DNA of 10,463 nt from JAJUJL01 sp041736465. Its GTDB lineage: Bacteria > Chloroflexota > Anaerolineae > Anaerolineales > UBA4823. The position numbers were made by a program, and so were the translations under genes. This document shows, one piece after another, positions 1 to 6,336 of the stretch; position 1 is the stretch's first letter, and every line of letters starts with the position of its first letter. A model generated the notes under the pieces. The model ran no database searches, was not told where the DNA came from, and saw nothing but the letters and a program-made list of their open reading frames with translations. The stretch is from assembly GCA_041736465.1 (NCBI GenBank), contig JBGSTO010000151.1:1-10463 (forward strand), read 5' to 3'.

Positions 1-234
1 CGGATCGGCAACGTCGATCAGGTGGTGCGGCACACCGCCTCGCTCTACGAGGCTGGGCTTGGCGGTGCCGATATCCATACCCCGGTAGAACAGGCGCGAA
101 TCGGCGGAGACCACTTCCATATCCAGGCGCTGCGCCAGGGCGATGGCAGCCTCGGTCTTGCCGGCAGCCGTCGGCCCAACCAGCGCCACAAGCGGCTGGC
201 GAGCGAGCACGTCAGCCTGCAGCCGCGGCGACAT
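1..234 (-). CDS. miaA: tRNA dimethylallyltransferase MiaA, N-terminal 78 codons (truncated by window edge)
   Basis: MiaA transfers a dimethylallyl group to N6 of A37 in tRNAs that read UNN codons. Reading the minus strand from the ATG at 234-232 gives 78 codons that run off the left edge. The P-loop GPTAAGKT is at residues 20-27. The signature DSRLFYRGMDIGTAKP is at about 45-60, close to the family DSxQVYRGxDIGTAKP, followed by VPHHLIDVADP, which contacts substrate in the family. The ATG lies inside the 3' end of yraN, with a 23-nt overlap in another frame, and no strong Shine-Dalgarno precedes it. Translational coupling to yraN is therefore likely. No other in-frame ATG competes for the start. 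Only the nucleotide-binding part is visible, so the integrity of the rest is unknown. Confidence 0.93.
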   Translation of the reverse strand, partial: MSPRLQADVLARQPLVALVGPTAAGKTEAAIALAQRLDMEVVSADSRLFYRGMDIGTAKPSLVERGGVPHHLIDVADP

Positions 235-580
235 CTTCGAAATGCAGGATTTCTGGCTGAGGGGCGTCCGCGTAGCGGCGCACGGCGATCATGTCCAGGC
301 GCCAGGCGCCTGCCGCATCGGGCTGTCCGAGCATATAGGCCTCCGCGGCGGAGCGCATGTGCGCCAGCTTGCGTGCAGAGATGCTCAGCTCCGGCGGGCC
401 CAGGCTGCTGGAGGCACGCGTGCGCACCTCAACAAAGACAAACTGCTCCCCCTGCCTCGCCAGCAGGTCGATCTCGCCGTAGGCTGTGCGCACGTTGTGC
501 GCCAGGATTTCGTACCCCTGCTGGCGCAGGTACTCGGCTGCCTGGGTCTCACCCCAGCGTCCCAAGGATTGGCGGTCCAT
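212..580 (-). CDS. yraN: YraN family protein (UPF0102), predicted endonuclease-fold
   Basis: A 122-residue protein of the YraN/UPF0102 family, small proteins with a restriction-endonuclease-like fold whose role is poorly known. Visible signatures are LGRWGETQAAEYL (about 6-18), the GEIDLL block (35-40) with a candidate catalytic Asp38, and FVEVRTR (49-55), matching the family pattern GEIDLIA...FVEVKxR. A LDMIAV strand and IxHFEDV follow near the C-terminus. The length is typical. Its ATG directly follows the TGA of the upstream glycosyltransferase with no base between them, and its end overlaps miaA by 23 nt. All three are probably co-transcribed and this gene translated by coupling. The family call is firm, but the biochemical activity is an inference from fold. 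Confidence 0.92.
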   Translation of the reverse strand: MDRQSLGRWGETQAAEYLRQQGYEILAHNVRTAYGEIDLLARQGEQFVFVEVRTRASSSLGPPELSISARKLAHMRSAAEAYMLGQPDAAGAWRLDMIAVRRYADAPQPEILHFEDVAAAAG

Positions 581-1783
581 TCAGCTGACCCACGTATCCC
601 ACACCCGCATCAGCCGGCTGCGCCAGGATCTCCGGCTGCCTGTCGATTTCTGGGCTACCTGCTGGTATAAAGACACCACCAGTTGGACGGTGTTCTCGAT
701 CGCGTAGCGATCCACCTGCTCGGAGGCCTGCTGCGCCATGCTCTTGCGTTCATCGTGGTTGCTGATCAGGCGCACCATCTTGGCGGTGAAAGACGCCAGG
801 TCTTCCTCTTGCGCCAGGTATCCCGTCACCCCGTCTTCGATCGTATCGCCCACGCCCGGCGAGTCGATGCCCAGCACCGGCAGTCCGGCAGCCATGGCCT
901 CGATCACCGTCAGCGGGTGCACTTCGGTTACAGACGCCGTTACGAAGGCATCCGAGATCGCCATGTAGCCGGGAAGCTGGTCGTAGGGGATTAATCCGGT
1001 GAATTTGACCTTATCGGACAATTTCATATACTGCACCCGGTCCTCCAGGTTGTCCCGCTCGGGTCCATCTCCCACCAGCAGCAAACCGAGGTGGTCGTAG
1101 GCCTGTGCAGCACCGGCAAATGAACGCAGCAAAAATGGCAGGTTTTTTTCCGGGCCGAGCCGCCCGACATAGGTCAGCAAGACTGTCTCGGGGGAAAATC
1201 CCAGCTCCTCGCGCGTAATGGCTGCCTCCCGCACGCGGAACGGCTGCAGGTCGACCCCATTCGGCACCACCTCGATGGGCACATCCACGCCAAAACGGCG
1301 CAGCACATCGCGCATGCCTGGCGACGGCGAGATGACCAGGCTGCAGGCGCGGCAAAACACCGGCAGGTAGGCTTCCATCGCCGTCTCACCGATCACATCG
1401 GGCAGCACAGGCAAGTAGGCGCGGGTATATAGGTCATAGCGGGTGTGATTGGTGAAGATCACTGGGATGCCGCGCGGGCGGCAGTAGCGCAGGGCCAGTG
1501 AGCCGCTCAGGAAGGGATGGTGCACATGCACCACATCCATCGTGCGGATCAGCGAGCGCGCCCGTTTGGCATAGTTCAGGCTGACGTAGTAGCCCGTGTT
1601 GAGCAGCGGCATGCCCGCCGAGCGGATGATATTGGTCTCGTCATCGGGATAGTCTTCGTTTCCGAAGGTAAAAACGAACACCTCGTGTCCCAACTGCTCG
1701 AGAAATTTCTTATTTAATGAAATGTAGTTGGTGATGCCGCTGATATGCGGTTTGTAAACATCCACCATCATTCCGATGCGCAT
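581..1783 (-). CDS. GT4-family glycosyltransferase (GT-B fold)
   Basis: A 400-residue retaining glycosyltransferase of family GT4. The N-terminal Rossmann half begins with MRIGMMVDVY and carries the donor-side glycine loop YKPHISGITNYI (10-21), then VVHVHHPFLSGS (84-95) and TNHTRYDLY (111-119). The C-terminal half has YVGRLGPEKNL (205-215), LLLVGDGPE (234-242) and the EX7E motif from Glu287 to Glu295 in TEVHPLTVIEAMAAGLPVL. These are typical of nucleotide-sugar donors and of glucosyl- or mannosyl-diacylglycerol synthases, but the acceptor cannot be read from sequence. The start is supported by AGAGG at 1795-1791, 7 nt before the ATG. It is first in the run to yraN and miaA and is divergent from the membrane protein gene. 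A basic Arg-rich C-terminal tail (about 384-393) could touch a membrane. Confidence 0.93.
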   Translation of the reverse strand: MRIGMMVDVYKPHISGITNYISLNKKFLEQLGHEVFVFTFGNEDYPDDETNIIRSAGMPLLNTGYYVSLNYAKRARSLIRTMDVVHVHHPFLSGSLALRYCRPRGIPVIFTNHTRYDLYTRAYLPVLPDVIGETAMEAYLPVFCRACSLVISPSPGMRDVLRRFGVDVPIEVVPNGVDLQPFRVREAAITREELGFSPETVLLTYVGRLGPEKNLPFLLRSFAGAAQAYDHLGLLLVGDGPERDNLEDRVQYMKLSDKVKFTGLIPYDQLPGYMAISDAFVTASVTEVHPLTVIEAMAAGLPVLGIDSPGVGDTIEDGVTGYLAQEEDLASFTAKMVRLISNHDERKSMAQQASEQVDRYAIENTVQLVVSLYQQVAQKSTGSRRSWRSRLMRVWDTWVS

Positions 1784-1833
1784 GGTATTACCTCTAAATC
1801 TATTTTACCCTACCTGTACCTGCAACGGGATGT

Positions 1834-1848
1834 TATCATTTCCCCGTG
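1834..1848 (+). promoter_or_regulatory. Candidate -10 box with leaderless GTG start
   Basis: TATCAT (1834-1839) matches the -10 consensus at five of six positions and ends 6 nt before the GTG at 1846. Transcription would be expected to start at about 1845-1847, that is on the start codon itself. No convincing -35 box or Shine-Dalgarno is seen. The call is tentative. Confidence 0.3.
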
Positions 1849-2658
1849 GACCGCAGCCGGAATTTACCCGACGCCGACCGCCTGAGCATCCTCTCGGCGC
1901 TGATCTTGCTGGCTTATGCCCTGGCGCGCTTTCTCGACCTGCCGTCGCGCACCATCGAGATCCAGCTCCCGGGCTTGTACCTGGCCTGGGATCTGAACGT
2001 GCGCACTGCGGCGGGCCTGCTGGTGGCGGCGATGACCGCAGCAGGCGTGGAATGGCTGCTGCGCCAGCACCCGGCCTCCAGCAAACACGGTATCACCGGG
2101 CACTGGCTGCTGCCGGCGCTGACCGCCTGGGTGATCGGCACACCGCTTTTTCAGCTGCCGCTCGGCTTCACCTGGTGGGCGGGTTTCGCCCTGGGCGGTA
2201 CGCTGCTTATGCTGGTGCTGGTCGCCGAATATATCGCCATCGACCCGGACGACGTGCGCCAGCCGGTGGCTGCCGCCGGGCTGACCGCCCTGGCGTATGC
2301 CCTGTTCTTGATCCTTGCCACCAGTTTGAGCGCCGCCGGGGCGCGCCTGCTCTTCACCGTACCGGCGCTCACCCTGGCAGCCTTCCTGACCAGCCTGCGC
2401 ACGCTGCGCCTGCGCCTGCACCTGCATTGGGCGCTGGTCGAGTCGGGGCTGGTGGCCCTGCTGGTCACCCAGTTCGCGGCCGCCTTCTATTATCTGCCGC
2501 TTTCACCGGTGAGCTACGGGCTGCTCCTGCTTGGCCCGGCTTATGGCTTGACCAGCCTGCTCGCCAATCTGGCGGAAACAGAACCCTGGCAGCAAGCCGT
2601 GATCGAGCCGCTGCTGGTGCTGGTCGTTGTTTTCAGCATCAGCCTGTGGATCCGATGA
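1846..2658 (+). CDS. Uncharacterised polytopic membrane protein
   Basis: A 270-residue, very hydrophobic protein with about eight or nine predicted membrane segments, roughly at residues 14-30, 54-71, 86-104, 107-130, 141-160, 167-185, 199-216, 222-240 and 252-268. There is no cleavable signal peptide and no catalytic motif I recognise. It resembles the uncharacterised membrane proteins common in Anaerolineae genomes, but I cannot assign a function. The start is a GTG with no clear Shine-Dalgarno and may be leaderless. Its last codons overlap the JAMM peptidase gene in an ATGA junction (2655-2658), so the two proteins are made together. That hints that they may act in one process, which remains an inference. 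Confidence 0.8.
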   Translation: MDRSRNLPDADRLSILSALILLAYALARFLDLPSRTIEIQLPGLYLAWDLNVRTAAGLLVAAMTAAGVEWLLRQHPASSKHGITGHWLLPALTAWVIGTPLFQLPLGFTWWAGFALGGTLLMLVLVAEYIAIDPDDVRQPVAAAGLTALAYALFLILATSLSAAGARLLFTVPALTLAAFLTSLRTLRLRLHLHWALVESGLVALLVTQFAAAFYYLPLSPVSYGLLLLGPAYGLTSLLANLAETEPWQQAVIEPLLVLVVVFSISLWIR

Positions 2659-3098
2659 ATTTCCTTGCCTGGTCGCTGGTGAAAATTCCCGCCGCCAAAT
2701 ATGCTGAGATGCAGTCGCATGTGCGCGGGCACTTCCCGGAGGAAGCCTGCGGCTTGCTGGCTGGAACGATTACCGGGAATGAGATTCTGGTGCATAGCGT
2801 GCTGCCGGTTGAGAACCAGCTGCACAGCCCGGTGCGTTTCCGCATGGAACCATATGAACAGCTAAAAGCCTTGAACTGGATCGATGAGCAGGGGTATACT
2901 TTGGTGGGCATCTTCCACTCGCACCCCAATGGCCCGCACTGCCCCTCACAAACCGACCTGGCAGAGGCCTTCTACCCGGAAGCCGCGTATTTGATCTGGT
3001 ATCGAGATGAAACAAACTGGGCCTGCCGCGCCTACCGGCTTTCCGGCGGCGCTGTCGTAGAGATCCACCTCCACCTGATCGCGGAGGAGCAACTCTAA
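2655..3098 (+). CDS. M67-family JAMM/MPN metallopeptidase
   Basis: A 147-residue single-domain zinc metalloprotease of the JAMM (MPN+) type. In bacteria and archaea, family members cleave isopeptide or C-terminal peptide bonds of ubiquitin-like or sulfur-carrier proteins. The full catalytic set is visible: Glu30 in PEEACGLLAG, then HSHPNGPHCPSQTDL (88-102) with His88, His90, Ser98 and Asp101, fitting HxHPx(6)SxxD. The length is normal for the stand-alone bacterial form. The ATG at 2655 was chosen because it opens the domain and overlaps the upstream stop as ATGA. The frame stays open far upstream, but that part is a shadow of the membrane gene. No ThiF/MoeB or MoaD/ThiS-like partner is in the window, so the substrate is unknown. 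Confidence 0.92.
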   Translation: MNFLAWSLVKIPAAKYAEMQSHVRGHFPEEACGLLAGTITGNEILVHSVLPVENQLHSPVRFRMEPYEQLKALNWIDEQGYTLVGIFHSHPNGPHCPSQTDLAEAFYPEAAYLIWYRDETNWACRAYRLSGGAVVEIHLHLIAEEQL

Positions 3099-3128
3099 GC
3101 AGGGATATGTGTTAAATGTTTTACCACA

Positions 3129-3174
3129 GGAGCACGCGCCGCCGGTGAGGGAGTTCGCTGGACGGCGCTGCTCC
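3129..3174 (+). promoter_or_regulatory. Strong hairpin in the plsY leader
   Basis: The 111-nt gap before plsY folds into one long helix. GGAGCA (3129-3134) pairs with TGCTCC (3169-3174), GCGCCG (3136-3141) with CGGCGC (3163-3168), and CCGGTGA (3142-3148) with TCGCTGG (3155-3161, two G-U pairs). There are single-base bulges at 3135 and 3162 and a six-base loop, GGGAGT. No T-run follows, so it is not an ordinary intrinsic terminator. It sits 20 nt upstream of the plsY Shine-Dalgarno (GGAGG, 3194-3198). It matches no riboswitch or leader class I know. It may be a regulatory leader, an RNA-stability element or a processing site. Confidence 0.5.
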
Positions 3175-3209
3175 AGAGCGGATCAACCAACCTGGAGGAA
3201 ACCAGTCGC

Positions 3210-3908
3210 ATGCTCTTTCTAAAGGCTGTTAGCGCCATCGTCGCGGGCTACTTGCTTGGCTCTATCCCCTCCGGTCTGCTGATCGTCAAGCTGGCAACCG
3301 GAAAAGACATCCGAAAAATCGAGAGCGGGCGCACCGGCGGCACCAACGCTATGCGCGCCGCCGGCTTTTGGGCCGGGCTTGGCACCGCCATCTTCGACAT
3401 GGCGAAGGCTATCGCCGCCATCTGGGTGGCGCGTTGGCTGGTACCAGGCTCCGTCTGGACCGAGGTGCTGGCGCCGCTGGCTGCGGTTGTGGGACACAAC
3501 TATTCGATTTATCTGCTTGACCGGGATGACCAGGGCCGCTTGCGCTTGCACGGCGGCGCCGGTGGGGCGCCGGTGACCGGCGGGACAGTAGGATTCTGGC
3601 TGCCAGCGCTGTTTATCGTTATTCCGGTTGGGGCTGCGGTGCTGTACTTTATCGGCTATGCTTCCGTGGCAACGCTCAGCATCGGCCTGGTATCCACCCT
3701 GGTATTGGTCTACCGCGCTGCGATTGGCGCTGCACCCTGGGAGTGGGTGGCTTTTGGCGTGCTCAGCGAGCTGCTGCTGCTGTGGTCGCTGCGCCCCAAC
3801 ATCCACCGCCTGCTCAACGGCACCGAGCGCATGGTCGGCCTGCGCGCCAAGCGCAAGCGCGCCAAAGAGGCGAGCTACTCTTCGTCCTCGAATTCTTCTT
3901 CTTCGTAA
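3210..3908 (+). CDS. plsY: Acyl-phosphate:glycerol-3-phosphate acyltransferase PlsY, with poly-Ser tail
   Basis: PlsY is an integral membrane enzyme that moves the acyl group from acyl-phosphate to glycerol-3-phosphate, the first step of phosphatidic acid synthesis. Seen here are motif 1 GSIPSG (17-22), motif 2 SGRTGGTN (39-46, family GSGNxGATN), FDMAKA with Asp63 and Lys66, and motif 3 VVGHNYSIYL (94-102) leading to HGGAGGA (114-120). RPNIHRLLNGTE (195-206) is the usual C-terminal signature. Motifs 2 and 3 differ from the E. coli and Streptococcus forms (GGAGG in place of KGGKG), as I recall for Chloroflexota homologues. GGAGG at 3194-3198 precedes the ATG by 11 nt. After a basic stretch (KRKRAKE, 214-220), the protein ends in a short serine-rich tail. 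That tail lies in the 34-nt overlap with the convergent hydrolase gene and is unusual for the family. Confidence 0.92.
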   Translation: MLFLKAVSAIVAGYLLGSIPSGLLIVKLATGKDIRKIESGRTGGTNAMRAAGFWAGLGTAIFDMAKAIAAIWVARWLVPGSVWTEVLAPLAAVVGHNYSIYLLDRDDQGRLRLHGGAGGAPVTGGTVGFWLPALFIVIPVGAAVLYFIGYASVATLSIGLVSTLVLVYRAAIGAAPWEWVAFGVLSELLLLWSLRPNIHRLLNGTERMVGLRAKRKRAKEASYSSSSNSSSS

Positions 3909-4768
3909 TCTTCGTCGCCATCCGAAGCCTGCGGCGGCTCGCCAAAGAGCTGGCGGTAAAGGGCCACCAAGTTGCGGCGGTGCAGCTCTTCCGCCAGCCC
4001 GCCGATCAACACGCGGCTCTTGCCGCACGAATCGACCGTCACCTGGTTGAGCAGGTCGAGCGGGTACTTGCGCCGCGCTGCCTTGCGCACTGCCTTGCGG
4101 ATGGCGGACAGGTAGCTCAGGTTGTCGCGCACGTAGCCATCGATCTCGCCGCGCAGCACGATATCGCCGTGCCCCTGGATGATATTCTCCAGCCCTAACC
4201 GGGCGACCTTCTTCAGCGAGGCGGTTAGCTCGTCGATGCTGCCGTCCACGATGTAGGGCAGCGGCATACAGGCGTCACCGGTGAACATGACGCGATCTTC
4301 CTCGACCAGCACCGCCACGTTATCGGCGCTGTGACCGGGCAGCGGCATCAGGGTGAGCGTCTTCTTTCCCACCCGCAGACTGAGCTGCCCTTCGCGAAAC
4401 GTGATCTGCGGCAGCACGATCTTCACGTTGCGCAGGGCTGAATTCTGGCGGCGCGCCCCCTCTAAGGAAGGCATGCCTTTCGCCTCCAGCCACTCGCGGC
4501 ACAGGTCGTGCCCGATCACGATCGCCCCGGGGAAGAAATAATTGCCCCAGGCGTGGTCGGCGTGGTAGTGGGTATCGACCACGTAGCGCACCGGCACCGA
4601 CAGCTCTTGCTCGATGAAATCGCGGATTGCCAGCGTCTCTTCCGGCAGCGCCAGGGTATCGATGACCACCGCCCAGTTGGGACCGATCACCGCCCCGGCG
4701 GTCACCTGGGCGTACACATCGCTTTGAAATGAATACACGTTGTCGGCAACGCGCTCTCGTTGGATCAT
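3875..4768 (-). CDS. Metallo-beta-lactamase-fold hydrolase with acidic C-terminal tail
   Basis: A 297-residue MBL-fold metallohydrolase, probably cytoplasmic and with two metal ions. The metal-binding set is HYHADH (His67, His69, Asp71, His72), His146 in LPGHSADN, Asp165 in TGDACMP, and His200 in IQGHGD. It resembles the broad SoxH/glyoxalase-II-like group, and the substrate is unknown. The ATG at 4768 was chosen over an in-frame ATG at 4843 for three reasons. The fold begins at the former, AGGG/AGGAA sequences lie just upstream, and the best promoter would start transcription near 4794, downstream of the alternative ATG. The last 15 residues (283-297) are almost all Asp/Glu and are encoded antisense to the PlsY serine tail. 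Such a tail is not part of the MBL fold. Confidence 0.88.
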   Translation of the reverse strand: MIQRERVADNVYSFQSDVYAQVTAGAVIGPNWAVVIDTLALPEETLAIRDFIEQELSVPVRYVVDTHYHADHAWGNYFFPGAIVIGHDLCREWLEAKGMPSLEGARRQNSALRNVKIVLPQITFREGQLSLRVGKKTLTLMPLPGHSADNVAVLVEEDRVMFTGDACMPLPYIVDGSIDELTASLKKVARLGLENIIQGHGDIVLRGEIDGYVRDNLSYLSAIRKAVRKAARRKYPLDLLNQVTVDSCGKSRVLIGGLAEELHRRNLVALYRQLFGEPPQASDGDEDYEEEEFEDEE

Positions 4769-4800
4769 GCTTCCTGCCCTGTCAAGCCTAAGGTTCGGGA

Positions 4801-4830
4801 AGCATAGCACAAAGTGGGGTGAGAAGTCAA
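4801..4830 (-). promoter_or_regulatory. Sigma70-type promoter of the MBL hydrolase gene
   Basis: On the minus strand, TTGACT (4830-4825) and TATGCT (4806-4801) are separated by 18 nt. This predicts a start of transcription near 4794 and a 5' leader of about 26 nt before the ATG at 4768. The spacing and both boxes are close to consensus. Confidence 0.65.
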
Positions 4831-4831
4831 G

Positions 4832-4845
4832 AATTGTTAACAATT
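4832..4845. promoter_or_regulatory. Perfect 14-bp palindrome, candidate operator
   Basis: AATTGTTAACAATT is a perfect inverted repeat with no spacer, located one base upstream of the -35 box of the MBL hydrolase promoter. A dimeric repressor or activator could bind here. No regulator gene is in the window, so the identity of any binding protein is unknown. Confidence 0.4.
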
Positions 4846-4987
4846 ATAAAGCGAGCTTAGGTGGTGTTTTTCCGCTCCTACCGACTGCACCCGGCCGGCA
4901 TCGCTTTCATAAAGGATTATCGGATCGCATCAATACGGCTTCTTTACAAAGCCCCATTCTTAACCCTTCCCTATAAAAATCATCGTT

Positions 4988-5338
4988 TTAGCCGATTAAT
5001 GCCAACAAAGAAATTCCCCAGCATAATAGCCATATGAATATCCCAAGGTTTTTTGCTGCTCTTCCCCTTATTACTACTGCTTGAGGCACTTCTTCGTAGA
5101 TTATTCCCACAATACCAATCCACCCCCATATAAAGAATGCAAGGCTGACAACTACTCCGTCTATCCAACTGGTATTATTTTCCAAATGTAAATATTTCTT
5201 GATCACAGCCCACGTCATGGCGATCGTGAAGCCCGCTAGAACTAGAATACCATCATATAACGCAACCTTCGATGAAGGAATTGTAGTTTTTCTAGCAAAC
5301 TCGATCTGTTTAGCCAAGCGAGTAAATTTATTTCTCAT
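4988..5338 (-). CDS. Small hypothetical membrane protein
   Basis: A 116-residue protein that I do not recognise. A basic N-terminus (MRNKFTRLAKQ) precedes three hydrophobic segments, at about 28-47, 61-80 and 97-115. The loop between the second and third carries YEEVPQAVVIRGRAAK, so a positively charged loop probably faces the cytoplasm. It is supported as a real gene by AGAGG at 5351-5347, 8 nt before the ATG, and by a protein-like pattern of helices. It is clearly more AT-rich than the flanking genes and stands alone among mobile-element debris, which suggests an accessory or acquired gene. The following 140 nt towards the MBL gene hold no other gene and no convincing terminator. Confidence 0.65.
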   Translation of the reverse strand: MRNKFTRLAKQIEFARKTTIPSSKVALYDGILVLAGFTIAMTWAVIKKYLHLENNTSWIDGVVVSLAFFIWGWIGIVGIIYEEVPQAVVIRGRAAKNLGIFIWLLCWGISLLALIG

Positions 5339-5361
5339 TTTTTATACCTCTGCATTGATAG

Positions 5362-5441
5362 GTCATTCTGAGCACAGAGAAGAATCTCGCCTCCCAACAG
5401 GGTAGACCCTTCGGTCGCACAGTACGCTCCCTCAGGGTGAC
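5362..5441. repeat. Interspersed imperfect palindromic repeat, full copy
   Basis: The ends are inverted: GTCATTCTGAG (5362-5372) against CTCAGGGTGAC (5431-5441). The inner blocks are GAAGAATCTCGCC and AGACCCTTCGGTCGCAC. This is the widespread intergenic type with GTCATTCTGAG...GAAGAATCT...CCTTCG...CTCAGGATGAC, seen in many environmental bacterial genomes. It lies directly upstream of the small membrane protein gene. A related half-copy is at 7180-7214. Confidence 0.75.
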
Positions 5442-5501
5442 ATCCATTTGCGTGGTCCACGAAGTGAGACCGCCTTTTCAAAGGTTTTCGAGTCTAAGTC
5501 A

Positions 5502-5530
5502 TAGAGACACGGCACTTGCGGTAATATAAT
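5502..5530 (+). promoter_or_regulatory. Possible promoter upstream of the transposase remnant
   Basis: TATAAT (5525-5530) has TAGAGA (5502-5507, four of six matches to TTGACA) 17 nt upstream. It would read towards the transposase pseudogene. The rest of 5442-5638 holds a short palindrome (CGTGG-T-CCACG, 5451-5461) and a hairpin (AACAAT-CGA-ATTGTT, 5560-5574), and no gene. Confidence 0.3.
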
Positions 5531-5638
5531 CAAATCCATTTCTAGCGATCTGACACTTTAACAATCGAATTGTTGATCGGCAGAAGAAATCCGGTTAAAG
5601 TAGTTCTGATCAAAGAAAATACTCACCGGAGGAACCCC

Positions 5639-6315
5639 ATGCCGATCAACACTCTCTATCATACATGGGTTCAGCAAATTCGACAGATGCGACCCAGACA
5701 AAGGATCACCCAAGTTCGCAGTTTTGTCTGGCGGATGATCGGCATCTATCAAAGCCAATCGGTATGTTTGAGCCATATTGCGGTCAAGAATCCCGGAGGA
5801 GCAAAATTGCTCATTATCGTCCGACGACTGAGCCGGTTGTTGGACAATCCCGCAATTCGAGTCCGGGATTGGTTTGAACCGATTGCGCGGCAATGGCTGG
5901 AAGCTCAGTTCCGGAACTTGGGGGAAGTCCGGTTGATCGCGGATGGCACCCAGATCGGGTTTGGGCATCAATTGCTGATCGTCTTTTGGCTTATCGAAAA
6001 AGAGCCATTCCGATCGCCTGGATGTGGGGCAAACAGGCCAAAGGATACAGTAGTGCGATCAAACAATTGGCGCTGTTGGCTTATGTGCACAGTTTGATGC
6101 CTGTTGGGGTGGCTGTTTCTCTGACCGGAGAATGCGAATTTGGATCGATCGCCGTCTTGTGCAAGTTGGATAGATAGCGCTGGGCCTATGTTTTGCGTCA
6201 AAAAAGTGACAATGAGGTCTGGCTCAATGATAAGAGCGGTTGGCAACCATTCATCAGCTGCATCCATGCGCCCGGCGAGAGCATCGGGTTCCATATTTAT
6301 GATATGATAACTTAG
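5639..6315 (+). pseudogene. IS4-like DDE transposase, degenerate remnant
   Basis: A transposase of the IS4 superfamily, the subgroup not resolved. It starts at the ATG at 5639 behind a good GGAGG (5628-5632, 6 nt spacing) with MPINTLYHTWVQQIRQ. The first catalytic Asp is residue 102 in IADGTQIGFGHQLL. At the T-run 5984-5987 the frame shifts by one base, and homology continues in the next frame as LAYRKRAIPIAWMWGKQAKG. The block expected as GDSEFG reads GECEFG, so the second catalytic Asp is now Glu (6130-6132). A TAG at 6175-6177 interrupts LDR-RWAYVLRQKSD. Homology fades after GESIGFH near 6294, with a final TAG at 6313. The C-terminal part with the last catalytic Glu is absent. The element cannot encode an active enzyme. 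Clear terminal inverted repeats were not found. Confidence 0.85.
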
Positions 6316-6336
6316 ACTCAGCTGGATGATTTGAAA

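Noticed and set aside
1776..2654. Upstream extension of the JAMM peptidase frame by about 290 codons
   Set aside because: This part is out of frame with the membrane protein gene and reads as Pro/Arg/Ala-rich noise. The JAMM domain begins at the ATG at 2655, which has a normal ATGA coupling.
3219..4028. A 269-codon minus-strand frame across plsY
   Set aside because: It is a shadow of plsY and the hydrolase end. The composition is rich in Arg, Gly and Gln, with no family resemblance.
4769..4843. N-terminal extension of the MBL hydrolase to the ATG at 4843
   Set aside because: The promoter boxes (4830-4801) lie inside that stretch, and the added residues show no fold-related sequence.
5362..5441. 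Repeats as a CRISPR array
   Set aside because: Only two partial, palindromic copies lie 1.8 kb apart with no regular spacers and no cas genes.
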